64,000 nt of DNA from Bradyrhizobium sp. LHD-71 (GTDB taxonomy: Bacteria; Pseudomonadota; Alphaproteobacteria; Rhizobiales; Xanthobacteraceae): assembly GCF_031157255.1 (NCBI RefSeq), contig NZ_JAVIFX010000017.1:1-64000 (forward strand), in the 5' to 3' direction. A program made the position numbers and the translations under genes. The notes below the pieces were generated by a model. That model saw only the letters and a program-made list of their open reading frames with translations. It ran no database searches and was not told the DNA's origin. Each line of letters begins with the position of its first letter. Position 1 is the first letter of the stretch. This document shows, in pieces, positions 8,694-18,560 of the stretch.

Positions 8694-9698
8694 GTGGACG
8701 CCGCGCTGGCTTTTCCCGTTCTCGTCGTCTTGATCGTCGTGGCGCTGACGTTTGATTTCCTCAACGGCCTGCACGACGCCGCCAACTCGATTGCGACCAT
8801 CGTCTCGACTCGCGTGCTGCGTCCGCAATATGCCGTGGCATGGGCAGCGTTCTTCAACTTCATCGCCTTTCTGTTCTTTGGCCTGCATGTCGCGGAAACG
8901 CTCGGCACCGGTATTGTCGATCCCGGCATCGTCGACGCGCAGGTCATTTTTGCAGCCTTGATGGGGGCGATCGTCTGGAACCTGTTGACGTGGTGGCTCG
9001 GCATTCCTTCTTCCAGTTCCCACGCGTTGATCGGCGGGCTGGTCGGTGGGGGGATTGCGAAGGGTGGATTAGCCACGCTGGTGTGGAGCGGCCTGACCAA
9101 AACGCTGGCGGCTATCGTGCTTTCGCCGCTGGTGGGGTTTCTACTCGCGCTGTTGTTGGTCGCGATCGTGTCGTGGCTTTCAGTGCGTACGACACCGTTC
9201 GTCGTCGACCGCGCATTCCGTGTGCTGCAGTTCGTGTCCGCATCGGCTTATTCGCTCGGCCATGGCGGCAACGACGCACAGAAGACCATGGGCATCATCG
9301 CCGTGCTCCTGTTCTCGCAGGGCCATCTGGGCAGCGAGTTCTATGTCCCGTTCTGGGTCGTCATCACCTGTCAGGCGATGATGGGCCTGGGCACGCTGAT
9401 GGGCGGCTGGCGCATCGTCAAAACGATGGGCTCGCGCATCACGCGGCTGACACCGATGCAGGGATTCTGCGCGGAAACCGGCGGCGCGGCCACGCTCTTC
9501 ACGGCCACGGCGTTCGGCGTGCCGGTGTCGACGACCCATACGATCACAGGCGCCATCGTCGGCGTCGGCGCCGCGCGCCGCGTCTCCGCCGTGCGCTGGA
9601 ACATCGCAAGCTCGATCGTGGTCGCCTGGGTGATCACGATCCCGGCCTCGGCGTTCATCGCGGCTGTGACCTACGAGATTGTCGCGTTCCTCAAATGA
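8694..9698 (+). CDS. pit: Inorganic phosphate transporter, PiT family
   Basis: This is a low-affinity phosphate/metal-phosphate permease of the inner membrane, 334 residues with about ten membrane segments. The two PiT signature repeats are visible: FDFLNGLHDAANSIATIVSTRVL near residue 20 and GHGGNDAQKTMGII near residue 190. The late VSTTHTITGAIVG block is also typical. The start is a GTG. It is the second gene of the unit controlled by the PHO box at 7906-7923, so expression is expected to be highest when phosphate is plentiful. Confidence 0.93.
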   Translation: MDAALAFPVLVVLIVVALTFDFLNGLHDAANSIATIVSTRVLRPQYAVAWAAFFNFIAFLFFGLHVAETLGTGIVDPGIVDAQVIFAALMGAIVWNLLTWWLGIPSSSSHALIGGLVGGGIAKGGLATLVWSGLTKTLAAIVLSPLVGFLLALLLVAIVSWLSVRTTPFVVDRAFRVLQFVSASAYSLGHGGNDAQKTMGIIAVLLFSQGHLGSEFYVPFWVVITCQAMMGLGTLMGGWRIVKTMGSRITRLTPMQGFCAETGGAATLFTATAFGVPVSTTHTITGAIVGVGAARRVSAVRWNIASSIVVAWVITIPASAFIAAVTYEIVAFLK

Positions 9699-9704
9699 CG
9701 CGGG

Positions 9705-10019
9705 TCAAGTGACGGCCTTGAGCCCGGCGATACCTGCGACGATCATGCCGATACAGGCGAGGCGAATGGCGCTTGCCGGCTCGCTGAAGAGGTAGATGCC
9801 GAGGATGGCAACGCCGACCGTGCCGATGCCGGTCCAGACAGCGTATGCGGTTCCAACCGGCAACGATTTCAGCGCCAGTCCGAGCAACACGATGCTGCTT
9901 ATCATGCTTGCGACTGTGAACACGCTCGGCCACAGCTTCGTGAAACCGTCGGTATATTTGAGGCCGATCGCCCAGCCGATCTCCAGAAGCCCCGCCAGAA
10001 AAAGAATGGTCCAGGCCAT
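9705..10019 (-). CDS. sugE: Small multidrug resistance family guanidinium exporter (SugE/Gdx)
   Basis: This inner-membrane protein has 104 residues, four membrane helices and the typical SMR length. The essential membrane glutamate is in [16 protein letters not shown] (about residue 13). The [19 protein letters not shown] stretch is characteristic of the SugE/Gdx branch and not of EmrE. Gdx proteins exchange guanidinium for protons and function as antiparallel dimers. The leader carries a guanidine-II riboswitch (10039-10086), which independently supports the substrate. The AGGAGG ribosome binding site lies 5 bases before the ATG. The gene is convergent with pit and divergent from prfC. Confidence 0.93.
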   Translation of the reverse strand: MAWTILFLAGLLEIGWAIGLKYTDGFTKLWPSVFTVASMISSIVLLGLALKSLPVGTAYAVWTGIGTVGVAILGIYLFSEPASAIRLACIGMIVAGIAGLKAVT

Positions 10020-10038
10020 GCGGCCCTCCTCATAAAGG

Positions 10039-10086
10039 GCAGGGCCGTCCCTGCAACAAATCTCCGGCGCGAGGTCGTCCGCGCGC
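10039..10086 (-). promoter_or_regulatory. Guanidine-II (mini-ykkC) riboswitch in the sugE leader
   Basis: On the minus strand two hairpins with ACGR tetraloops lie in tandem. P1 (10086-10067) has a 5-bp stem, one mismatch, then GG-ACGA-CC. P2 (10054-10039) is GCAGGGACGGCCCTGC, a perfect 6-bp stem with an ACGG loop. The linker is about 12 bases. This matches the mini-ykkC consensus of two ACGR-loop hairpins in front of guanidine exporter genes. The GGCCCT of P2 (10046-10041) is exactly complementary to AGGGCC (10027-10022), which overlaps the AGGAGG ribosome binding site. This suggests ligand-stabilised P2 frees the site and turns translation on. Confidence 0.88.
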
Positions 10087-10194
10087 GCTGCGGTTAATTC
10101 GCTTTATATGGTGTTTCCAGCTCGAAACCGCAACTGCGCGACATCCGGCCGCCCCCTTGATCCCGGCGCGTTTTGCTGCCACACGGCAGCCGTC

Positions 10195-11826
<1,632 letters not shown>

Positions 11827-11835
11827 GGAGGCCTC

Positions 11836-12399
11836 ATGCGGCTGCTTCGATGGCTTGGTGCAGTGGCGCTCACCGCAGCTTTCCTGCCGCTTTCGGCCGA
11901 TGCACAGACCACGCGGCGCACATGTAGCATCCTTGACGGGCGGTCCTGTATGCCGAACCGTTGTACGGGTCTGGATCCCGGCTGCCTTGTTCACGCGCAG
12001 CTCAGCATCAGTGAAGGTTTGCGGCTGACGCTCGGGACACGGGCCGCCGCCGATGCGAAGAAGCCGGAAGGCAAGCTGAACACGTTGCGCGACCTGTTCG
12101 CAGCGCTGCGTGCGTGTTGGGAGCCGCCGCCGCCCGAGAATGCACATCGCGGCATGCAGATGTCGATGCGCTTTTCACTGAGCCGCAATGGCCGATTCAT
12201 CGGTCCGCCGCGCGTCACTTATGCAACGCGCGAGGTGAGCCAGCGAACGCGTGATCTTTATCGTGACGCCATGGCGCAATCGCTGGAGGGCTGCATGCCG
12301 CTGCCCCTCACTAAAGAGTTTGCGGGTGCGATCGCCGGACGGCCAATCGTCGTCCGCATTATCGATGATCGTGAAGCCTCCGAGCGACCGCCGGTCTGA
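11836..12399 (+). CDS. Exported protein, first of a tandem paralogous pair
   Basis: This 187-residue protein has a clear signal peptide (about 23 residues ending at LSADAQ). The mature part carries four cysteines in the first half, then the block KLNTLRDLFAALRACWEPPPPENAHRGM. It continues with a C-terminal domain RFSLSRNGRFIGPPRVTY..., TRDLYRDAM and CMPLPLTKEF. That domain resembles TonB/TolA C-terminal folds, with the C-PLPL element common in alphaproteobacterial periplasmic proteins. The paralogue at 12567 shares nearly all these blocks. It lies 9 bases behind prfC and may be read from its promoter. Role unknown; envelope-associated by inference. Confidence 0.75.
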   Translation: MRLLRWLGAVALTAAFLPLSADAQTTRRTCSILDGRSCMPNRCTGLDPGCLVHAQLSISEGLRLTLGTRAAADAKKPEGKLNTLRDLFAALRACWEPPPPENAHRGMQMSMRFSLSRNGRFIGPPRVTYATREVSQRTRDLYRDAMAQSLEGCMPLPLTKEFAGAIAGRPIVVRIIDDREASERPPV

Positions 12400-12437
12400 A
12401 CCGCAGCAACGTTATTGACGAAAATCATGTTTGCTAC

Positions 12438-12462
12438 GGCCTTGAAGCCTAGGCTTGAGGCC
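12438..12462 (+). terminator. Hairpin between the two paralogous genes
   Basis: GGCCTTGAAGCC followed by TA and GGCTTGAGGCC forms a near-complete stem around a CCTAGG centre, 39 bases after the first gene. No T tract follows, so it may be a weak terminator or an mRNA processing/stability structure. Confidence 0.4.
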
Positions 12463-12566
12463 GGCCTTTATGGCCCGCATTGGCCTACGGGTCGATGTAT
12501 CTGATTTTATTGCGGTATGCTGGTCTTGCCCGCGGACCGTTCGGGCATGACGAAGGAGAGGTTTTG

Positions 12567-13049
12567 GTGCGTCTCCGGTCATATTTTGTTCTCGCTGCTT
12601 CGGTCGTCGTTTCCTGGCCCGCGAGCGCGGAGGTCGGTTCGCGAAGTTGCGGGCCTCTCGGCGAGCGGGGCTGTTTCGCGCAAGTGCGAGCGGCGCCGGG
12701 TGACGTCAATACGGGGATGCCTGAGCAAAAGCTCAACACCCTGAGCGAGCTGTTCGGAGCTTTGCACGCCTGCTTCACGCCGCCGACGCTCGAAGCTGCG
12801 CACCGCGGCATGGAAATGACGATCCGCTTCGCGGTCAACCGAGAGGGCAACATTTTCGGCCAACCCTTCGTGACATATTCGTCACCGAACGTGAGCCAAA
12901 AGACGCGCGATCTTTATCGTGCCGCAGTCATCCATTCGCTGCGAGAGTGCACGCCGCTGCCACTGAGCAATGAACTGGCCAACGCGATCGCCGGCGGGCC
13001 GATCAACTTCCACGTCGTCGACGATCGCAAAGACACGCCTTCGCGCTGA
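12567..13049 (+). CDS. Exported protein, second of the tandem paralogous pair
   Basis: This protein of about 160 residues is paralogous to the one at 11836-12399. It shares KLNTLSELFGALHACFTPP, AHRGMEMTIRFAVNREGN, VTY, TRDLYRAAV, CTPLPLSNELANAIAGGPI and DDRK. The start was set at GTG 12567 because GGAGAGG lies 5 bases upstream and the protein then begins directly with a signal peptide (MRLRSYFVLAAS... cleaved near PASAEV). The frame upstream to 12480 has no such logic. Only the cysteine-containing N-terminal part differs strongly between copies. Tandem duplication with divergence is the simplest history; function is unknown. Confidence 0.72.
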   Translation: MRLRSYFVLAASVVVSWPASAEVGSRSCGPLGERGCFAQVRAAPGDVNTGMPEQKLNTLSELFGALHACFTPPTLEAAHRGMEMTIRFAVNREGNIFGQPFVTYSSPNVSQKTRDLYRAAVIHSLRECTPLPLSNELANAIAGGPINFHVVDDRKDTPSR

Positions 13050-13073
13050 TCCTCGAAGTTGGGAGGGCAGGGG

Positions 13074-14051
13074 TCAGTTGATCCTGATGTCCGCGGCCTT
13101 GATGACATCGGCCCAAAGTTTCTTCTCGGCGGTGATGCGGGCGCGCAGCTCTTCTGGAGACGACGGCGCAGGGTCGATCAGTTGCACCTTCAGCTTCTCC
13201 TTTACGGATGGATTTTCCAATGCCTTCCGGACTTCGGAGTTGATTTGCGCGATCACGTCCGGCGGCGTGCCGGCCGGTGCGATCAGTGCGTTCCAGGCGT
13301 CGGATTCAACGTCGATACCGCTTTCCTTCAATGTCGGCACGTCGGGCAGGTACGGCGACCGTTTCGCGGTCGAGACCGCAAGGATCCTGAGCTTGCCTTC
13401 GTCGAGCTGCGGCGTAACGGCGCTCGCCGGAAGGCACGCGACCTGGACGTCGCCGCGGATCACAGCCGTTACTGCTGCGGGCGAGCCGCCATAGGGGACG
13501 TGGACCATCTTTGTGCCCGTCTGAACGCCGATGGCTTCCATGGTCAGATGCGACAGCGACCCGGCACCGATCGAGCCGTAGGTGATTTTCCCCGGATCCT
13601 TCCTTAGCAGCGCGACGAACTCAGCCACTGTCTTGATGCCAAGTGAGGCAGGCACCACCAGCGCGCTCGGCAACGTCGTCAGCATTGTTATCGGTGCGAT
13701 ATCCTTTTCGGGGTCGTACGGCAGCTTCGAGAACAGGTTGGCGTTGATTGCGAGCGGTCCGCCGAGGGAAATGCCGATCGTCGTTCCGTCCGGCGCAGAC
13801 TTCGCCACCGCGTCGGTACCAGTGTTGCCACCCGCGCCCGGCCTGTTGTCGACGACGACCGTCGCACCAGGGTGGCGCGACTGAATATCGCCGGCGATCA
13901 GGCGGCCTATGATGTCGGGGGTCGAGCCGGCCGCGAACGGCACGACCAGTTTCACAGGCTTTGTCGGCCAGATCTTCTCCGCGTCCTGCGCATGAGCCGG
14001 CGCGAGCGCCAGCAGCGCCGCGGCAAAGAACAAGCTGATCTTCATCGTCAT
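13074..14051 (-). CDS. Bug-family (TctC-like) periplasmic binding protein
   Basis: This tripartite tricarboxylate transporter-type receptor has about 325 residues. A signal peptide ends at LAPAHAQ. Diagnostic blocks are WPTKPVKLVVPFAAGSTPDIIGRLIA, VVVDNRPGAGGNTGTDAVAKSAPDGTT and VHVPYGGSPAAVTAVIRGDV. Bug proteins bind small carboxylates and related solutes. No TctA or TctB membrane genes are in the window, which is usual for the many orphan Bug genes of these bacteria. The start lies in a GTG-ATG-ACG-ATG cluster; ATG 14051 was chosen, with 14054 and 14045 as alternatives. It is convergent with the exported paralogues and divergent from the NnrU-like gene. Confidence 0.88.
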   Translation of the reverse strand: MTMKISLFFAAALLALAPAHAQDAEKIWPTKPVKLVVPFAAGSTPDIIGRLIAGDIQSRHPGATVVVDNRPGAGGNTGTDAVAKSAPDGTTIGISLGGPLAINANLFSKLPYDPEKDIAPITMLTTLPSALVVPASLGIKTVAEFVALLRKDPGKITYGSIGAGSLSHLTMEAIGVQTGTKMVHVPYGGSPAAVTAVIRGDVQVACLPASAVTPQLDEGKLRILAVSTAKRSPYLPDVPTLKESGIDVESDAWNALIAPAGTPPDVIAQINSEVRKALENPSVKEKLKVQLIDPAPSSPEELRARITAEKKLWADVIKAADIRIN

Positions 14052-14273
14052 CACACCAATTATTCCCTGTCCGCAGTGTTACGCCCGTTGTTAACCTTGT
14101 TCGCCCCTCCATTCCGGCATTGCTCGCGTACTTTCGCGGCATTGCACGCAATGGCGCAAAGATGGTACCCGAAGCCCCTCTTGCCCTGCGGCCGGCGCGA
14201 ACCATATCAGCGCCGGCGCATGGCCGGAAAGCCTCAGGGACGAGGGTGCTGAAAGGGCTGGCGGGAGGACATC

Positions 14274-14858
14274 GTGGGGCTGATCGTCATGGTCGCCGGG
14301 CTCGCCGTATTTGTCGGCACGCATCTGGTCACGACGCAACGCGGCTTGCGCGCGGCGCTGATCGCGCGTCACGGCCTGAGCGTTTACAAGCTCGGTTACA
14401 GCATCCTGTCGGCCATCGGCCTTGCGCTGATCGTTTATGGTTTCGCTCGATATCGGGCAACCGGATGGATCAATGTCTGGTATCCGCCGACTGGCATGCG
14501 GCATCTGGCGTTGGCGTTGATGTTGCCCGCAACGATCATCTTCGTTTCAGCTTACCTGCGCGGCTACATCTGGCGTTTCATGAAACACCCGATGCTTGTC
14601 GCCATCAAGATCTGGGCGCTGGCGCATCTGCTCGCAAACGGCGATCTCGGTTCGATCATCCTGTTCGGCTCGATTCTCGCCTGGGCGGTGTTCGACCGGA
14701 TCACGCTGAAGAGTCGTGACGACCCGGGTGGCCCGCCGATTCCGTTCGGCGGCGTACGCAATGACGTGCTCGCGGTCATCGTCGGCCTCGTCGTCTATGC
14801 GGCGCTGATATTTGCATTTCATCCTGCCGTGATCGGCGTTTCCGTCATTGGAGTTTGA
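14274..14858 (+). CDS. NnrU family membrane protein
   Basis: This inner-membrane protein has 194 residues and about six hydrophobic segments. It matches the NnrU family by its N-terminal GTHLVTTQRGLRAALIARHG and the central HPMLVAIKIWALAHLLANGDLGSIILFG block. NnrU was named for a gene needed in nitric-oxide/nitrite metabolism in a denitrifier, but most members, as here, sit away from denitrification genes and lack a tested role. The start is GTG with GGGAGGA 4 bases upstream. The panB gene follows after 3 bases, so the two are likely co-transcribed. No convincing FNR/NnrR box precedes it. Confidence 0.82.
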   Translation: MGLIVMVAGLAVFVGTHLVTTQRGLRAALIARHGLSVYKLGYSILSAIGLALIVYGFARYRATGWINVWYPPTGMRHLALALMLPATIIFVSAYLRGYIWRFMKHPMLVAIKIWALAHLLANGDLGSIILFGSILAWAVFDRITLKSRDDPGGPPIPFGGVRNDVLAVIVGLVVYAALIFAFHPAVIGVSVIGV

Positions 14859-14861
14859 GTC

Positions 14862-15701
14862 ATGTCCGTGCAAACTGCTGTCAAGCGCGCAACTGCGCCC
14901 GATATCCGCGCGCGCAAGCGTGGCGAACCGATCGTGATGTTGACGTCATATCATGCGCATACCGCCGGTCTCGTCGATCGCTTTTGCGATGTCATCCTGG
15001 TGGGCGACTCGCTCGGCAACGTGATGCACGGCTTCGAGACGACCGTGCCGGTCACGCTCGAGATGATGATCCTGCAGGGACGCGCAGTGATGCGCGGCTC
15101 GAAGCAAGCGCTGGTCGTCGTGGATATGCCGTTCGGCTCCTACGAAGCTTCGAAGGAGCAGGCGTTTCACTCGGCCGCGCGCATCATGAAAGAAACGCAC
15201 TGCGGTGCCGTGAAGCTCGAAGGCGGCAAGCGCATGGCCGAGACCGTGGCCTTCCTGACGCAACGGGGCATCCCGGTGATGGGGCATATCGGGCTGACAC
15301 CGCAGTCGATCAACACGCTGGGCTCTTTCCGGGCGCAGGGGCGCGAAGAGGCCAACTGGGCGCCGATTGAGGAGGACGCCCGGGCGATCGCTGATGCGGG
15401 CGCCTTCGCCATGGTGGTCGAGGCGGTGGCCGAGCCGCTCGCAAGGAAGATCACCGAATCGATCGACGTGCCGACGATCGGCATCGGAGCAAGCGCCGCT
15501 TGCGATGGGCAGGTGCTGGTGCTGGAGGACATGCTCGGTCTGTCGCCATGGACGCCGAAATTCGTCAAGCGCTACGGCAATCTGGGCCCGGCGATTCAAG
15601 CGGCAATCGAGGCCTATGCCGCCGAGGTGCGCTCCAGGGCCTTTCCGGGACCGGAGCATGTTTATGGGATGGCAAAGCCGAAGGCCTCTCCAAAGGGGTG
15701 A
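14862..15701 (+). CDS. panB: 3-methyl-2-oxobutanoate hydroxymethyltransferase
   Basis: This is the first committed enzyme of pantothenate (and so CoA) synthesis. It transfers a hydroxymethyl group from 5,10-methylene-tetrahydrofolate to 2-oxoisovalerate to give ketopantoate. It has 279 residues, close to the usual length. The metal- and substrate-binding blocks are visible: [67 protein letters not shown] and [23 protein letters not shown]. No panC lies in the window. It follows the NnrU-like gene closely. Confidence 0.95.
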   Translation: MSVQTAVKRATAPDIRARKRGEPIVMLTSYHAHTAGLVDRFCDVILVGDSLGNVMHGFETTVPVTLEMMILQGRAVMRGSKQALVVVDMPFGSYEASKEQAFHSAARIMKETHCGAVKLEGGKRMAETVAFLTQRGIPVMGHIGLTPQSINTLGSFRAQGREEANWAPIEEDARAIADAGAFAMVVEAVAEPLARKITESIDVPTIGIGASAACDGQVLVLEDMLGLSPWTPKFVKRYGNLGPAIQAAIEAYAAEVRSRAFPGPEHVYGMAKPKASPKG

Positions 15702-15877
15702 GGCCATCGTCGGGTGTTGAGATCCACGTGTTAACGCTTTGAAACCACAGGGTTTGCCTTGCCCTCGCCATACCGGTAGGGTAACCGCCTGCACACGGGG
15801 TCAAATTTGCGGGCGCTTGGCTCGTTTCGGGGATACCCGGCTGTTCTTCAGCCGCCGTTGCATGGATTTTACCTTAA

Positions 15878-16531
15878 GTGTCTGAGATATTTGACGAAGT
15901 CCAGGAAGAGGTCCGGCGCGAGCAGCTCAGGAGGCTGTGGCAGCGCTACGCGACGCTGATCGTCACGGTTGCGCTGCTGATCGTCGCCGGCGTTGGCGGC
16001 TGGCGCGGTTATCTCTACTGGGAAGGCAGGAAGGCGCAGGAGGCCGGCGCGCAGTTCGAAGCCGCGGTTGCCCTGGCTGATCAGAAGAAGAGTGCAGAAG
16101 CGGAAGCGGCCTTCCTGAAGATCGCAGCCGAAGCGCCGCAGGGTTATCGCGTCCTCGCAAAATTCCGAGCCGCTGCCGAGCGCGGCACGCGTGATGTGCC
16201 CGGCGCGGTGAAGCTTTACGACGAGATCGCCAGCGACCGGAATGCCGGCGCGGCCGAGCAGGATCTCGCGGCGTTGCGCGCGGCGAGCCTTCTCGTCGAC
16301 ACGGCTTCCTACGCCGATATCAAGGCGCGGCTCGAGCCGCTGACCGGACCGAACCGCACGTATCGCCACAGCGCGCGTGAATTGCTCGCCGTGTCTGCCT
16401 GGCGCAACAAGGATATGGCCGCCGCGAGGCAGTGGATCGATATGATCGGCACGGATGCGGCGTCTCCGCAGACCCTGCGTTCGCGCATGGAGGCGCTGCA
16501 GGCGTTGCTGCCGTCGACGGCGAAAGGTTGA
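15878..16531 (+). CDS. TPR-like membrane-anchored protein (YfgM-like)
   Basis: This 217-residue protein has a short cytoplasmic N-terminus (SEIFDEVQEEVRREQLRRLWQRY), one membrane helix at about residues 26-45, and a periplasmic helical repeat region (FEAAVALADQKKSAEAEAAFLKIAAEAP...). This is the layout of the YfgM family, an ancillary SecYEG-associated factor that aids periplasmic protein folding. The start is GTG 15878. It belongs to the YfgM-lipoprotein-der arrangement common in proteobacteria and is followed after 3 bases by a lipoprotein gene. Confidence 0.82.
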   Translation: MSEIFDEVQEEVRREQLRRLWQRYATLIVTVALLIVAGVGGWRGYLYWEGRKAQEAGAQFEAAVALADQKKSAEAEAAFLKIAAEAPQGYRVLAKFRAAAERGTRDVPGAVKLYDEIASDRNAGAAEQDLAALRAASLLVDTASYADIKARLEPLTGPNRTYRHSARELLAVSAWRNKDMAAARQWIDMIGTDAASPQTLRSRMEALQALLPSTAKG

Positions 16532-16534
16532 GCC

Positions 16535-16996
16535 ATGGGGGAGAGGGTCGCCATGTGTCGCACGTCGCGCTTGCTCGCCGCAGCGTTCGTAGTTTGCTTC
16601 GCGGGTGCACTTGGTGGCTGCAGCAGCATTCCGGCCCCTTCCTGGGATCCGACCGACCTGCTTGATTTCCTTGATACGAAGAAGAAGACGCCCGGCGAAC
16701 GCAAGCCGGTGTTTCCGGAAGGGGTTCCGGGGATCACGCAAGGCGTGCCGCCGGAGCTGATGAAGGGCGCGCAGCAGCCTGCAGCCGCTGCCGACGCTCA
16801 GGCCACTGCGACGGTCCCGCCGGCCGAAGCGCAGCCTGCGCCGCCTTCGGCCAAACGTTCGAGAGCTGCAGCGAAACGTCCGTCAGCGGTCGAGATCGCG
16901 CCTGACGATGTGAACGTCGATGACGCACCGCAGTCGCCGGGCCGTCAGGCGCAGCAGCCGCAGGCAAATCCTTTCCCGGCACCGCTGCCGCGCTAA
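16535..16996 (+). CDS. Short Ala/Pro-rich lipoprotein
   Basis: This 153-residue protein has a lipobox at AGALGGC followed by SSIPAPSWDPTDLLDFLDTKKKTPGERKP. That matches a conserved start of lipoproteins found upstream of der in this bacterial group. The remainder is low-complexity Ala/Pro/Gln sequence with basic patches (AKRSRAAAKRPS). An ATG at 16553 would shorten the basic N-terminus and is also possible. The position between the YfgM-like and der genes is where BamB, a beta-propeller lipoprotein, is often encoded, but no propeller repeats are present. Role unknown; probably periplasmic and membrane-tethered. Confidence 0.65.
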   Translation: MGERVAMCRTSRLLAAAFVVCFAGALGGCSSIPAPSWDPTDLLDFLDTKKKTPGERKPVFPEGVPGITQGVPPELMKGAQQPAAAADAQATATVPPAEAQPAPPSAKRSRAAAKRPSAVEIAPDDVNVDDAPQSPGRQAQQPQANPFPAPLPR

Positions 16997-17061
16997 GATC
17001 GACCAAATTGATTGTACCTTCGCCCGCGACGATACGCATGGGCGTTCTCCGGCACTGAAGC

Positions 17062-18435
17062 ATGGCCTTCACGATTGCATTGATCGGGCGCCCCAACGTC
17101 GGCAAGTCGACGCTGTTTAATCGTCTCGTCGGGCAGAAGCTCGCGCTGGTCGACGATCAGCCCGGCGTCACCCGTGACCGCCGCGAGGGCGACGCGCGCC
17201 TTGGCGATTTGAGGTTTACCGTCATCGACACAGCGGGCCTCGACCACGGCGCCAAAGGCTCGCTAACGGCACGGATGCGCGAGCAGACGGCGATGGCGAT
17301 TGATGCGGCCGACGCCCTGATGTTCATCGTCGATGCACGCGCCGGCCTCACGCCGCAGGATCGTGCCTTCGCGGACTTGGTGCGCAAAGCGGACAAGCCG
17401 GTGGTGCTGGTCGCGAACAAGAGCGAGGGCAGGCAGGGGCAGGCGGGAGCAGCAGAAGCCTTTGCACTCGGACTCGGCGATCCGATCCCGATCTCGGCCG
17501 AACACGGCGAAGGGACAAGCGATCTCTACGATGCGCTTGCCGCGATCATGCCTGAACCGTCCGACGAGCTCGACGAAGCTGACCAGCCGGAGGCCGGCGA
17601 TGTCGAGACCAGGCCCATTCGCGTTGCGATCGTCGGACGGCCCAATGCCGGCAAGTCGACATTGATCAACCGGCTCCTCGGAGAGGAGCGGTTGCTGACC
17701 AGCCCCGAGGCGGGCACCACCCGCGACTCCATTGCCGTGGATGTGGAGCGGCAGGGCCGCAGCTTCCGGGTCTTCGACACGGCCGGACTGCGCCGCCGGT
17801 CGCGGATCGACGAGAAGCTGGAGAAGCTGTCGGTTGCCGACGCGCTGCGCGCGATCCGCTTTGCCGAAGTCGTCGTGCTGATGATGGACTCGCAGAACCG
17901 CCTTGAGGAGCAGGATCTGCGCATTGCGGATCTGGTCGAGCGCGAAGGCCGTGCGCTCGTGATCGCGGTGAACAAGTGGGATTTGGTCGAACGCAAGGGC
18001 GGCGAGATCGGCAGGCTGCGCGAGGAGGTCGAGCGACTGCTGCCGCAGATTCGCGGTGTGCCGCTGGTTGTCGTATCCGGCCTCAGCGGCGACGGGCTTG
18101 ATCGACTGATGAAGGCGGTCGAGGAAGCGTATGCGACCTGGAATAAGCGCGCGCCGACCAGCGCGCTCAACCGCTGGTTCGAGCAGGCGATCGCCGCCAA
18201 TCCGCCGCCGGCGGTGTCCGGTCGAAGGCTGAAGCTGAACTATGTGACGCAGCCGAAGTCGCGGCCGCCGAGCTTCGTCGTCTTTTGCTCGCGGGCCGAC
18301 GCGGTGCCGGAATCTTACAAGCGGTATCTCATCAACAGTATCCGCGAGGCATTCGATATGCCGGGCACGCCGATCCGCATCATTCTGCGCGAGAAAGCCA
18401 ACCCATTCGAGCACAAGCGGAAAAAAATCAGGTGA
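17062..18435 (+). CDS. der: Ribosome biogenesis GTPase Der (EngA)
   Basis: This is an essential double-GTPase that acts in 50S subunit assembly, 457 residues. G domain 1 begins with GRPNVGKST (residues 9-17) and G domain 2 with GRPNAGKST (about 191-199). Each has a DTAG motif and NKS/NKWD specificity motifs. The C-terminal KH-like domain is present ([48 protein letters not shown]). The linker between the domains is acidic ([16 protein letters not shown]). Confidence 0.95.
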   Translation: MAFTIALIGRPNVGKSTLFNRLVGQKLALVDDQPGVTRDRREGDARLGDLRFTVIDTAGLDHGAKGSLTARMREQTAMAIDAADALMFIVDARAGLTPQDRAFADLVRKADKPVVLVANKSEGRQGQAGAAEAFALGLGDPIPISAEHGEGTSDLYDALAAIMPEPSDELDEADQPEAGDVETRPIRVAIVGRPNAGKSTLINRLLGEERLLTSPEAGTTRDSIAVDVERQGRSFRVFDTAGLRRRSRIDEKLEKLSVADALRAIRFAEVVVLMMDSQNRLEEQDLRIADLVEREGRALVIAVNKWDLVERKGGEIGRLREEVERLLPQIRGVPLVVVSGLSGDGLDRLMKAVEEAYATWNKRAPTSALNRWFEQAIAANPPPAVSGRRLKLNYVTQPKSRPPSFVVFCSRADAVPESYKRYLINSIREAFDMPGTPIRIILREKANPFEHKRKKIR

Positions 18436-18452
18436 GCGTCGCGAGTGGCGGA

Positions 18453-18560
18453 CTAGAGCGCTTTTCGATTAGTTTGAATTGGAAAGCGCTCTAGATTCGT
18501 TTGTTTGGTTGCATTTTCTGCGGCAAACCGGTGTTCATTTTTCCGGAAAATGCTCTAGTT
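18453..18560. repeat. Composite dispersed palindromic repeats after der
   Basis: Two inverted-repeat units lie side by side. The first is CTAGAGCGCTTTTC ... GGAAAGCGCTCTAG (18453-18494). The second, read on the minus strand, starts CTAGAGCATTTTCCGG and contains an ACACCGGTTTGCC core (about 18510-18560). The second resembles a repeat with a GAGCATTTTCCGGAAAA start that is widespread between genes in Hyphomicrobiales. It overlaps the stop codon of the next gene on the minus strand. The first unit may also act as a bidirectional terminator between the converging genes. Confidence 0.6.

Noticed and set aside
14130-14170. Possible FNR/NnrR-type box (ATTGCACGCAAT) before the NnrU-like gene
   Set aside because: The palindrome is too short and lacks the TTGAT/ATCAA or TTGGC/GCCAA halves expected, so it is not reported as a regulator site.
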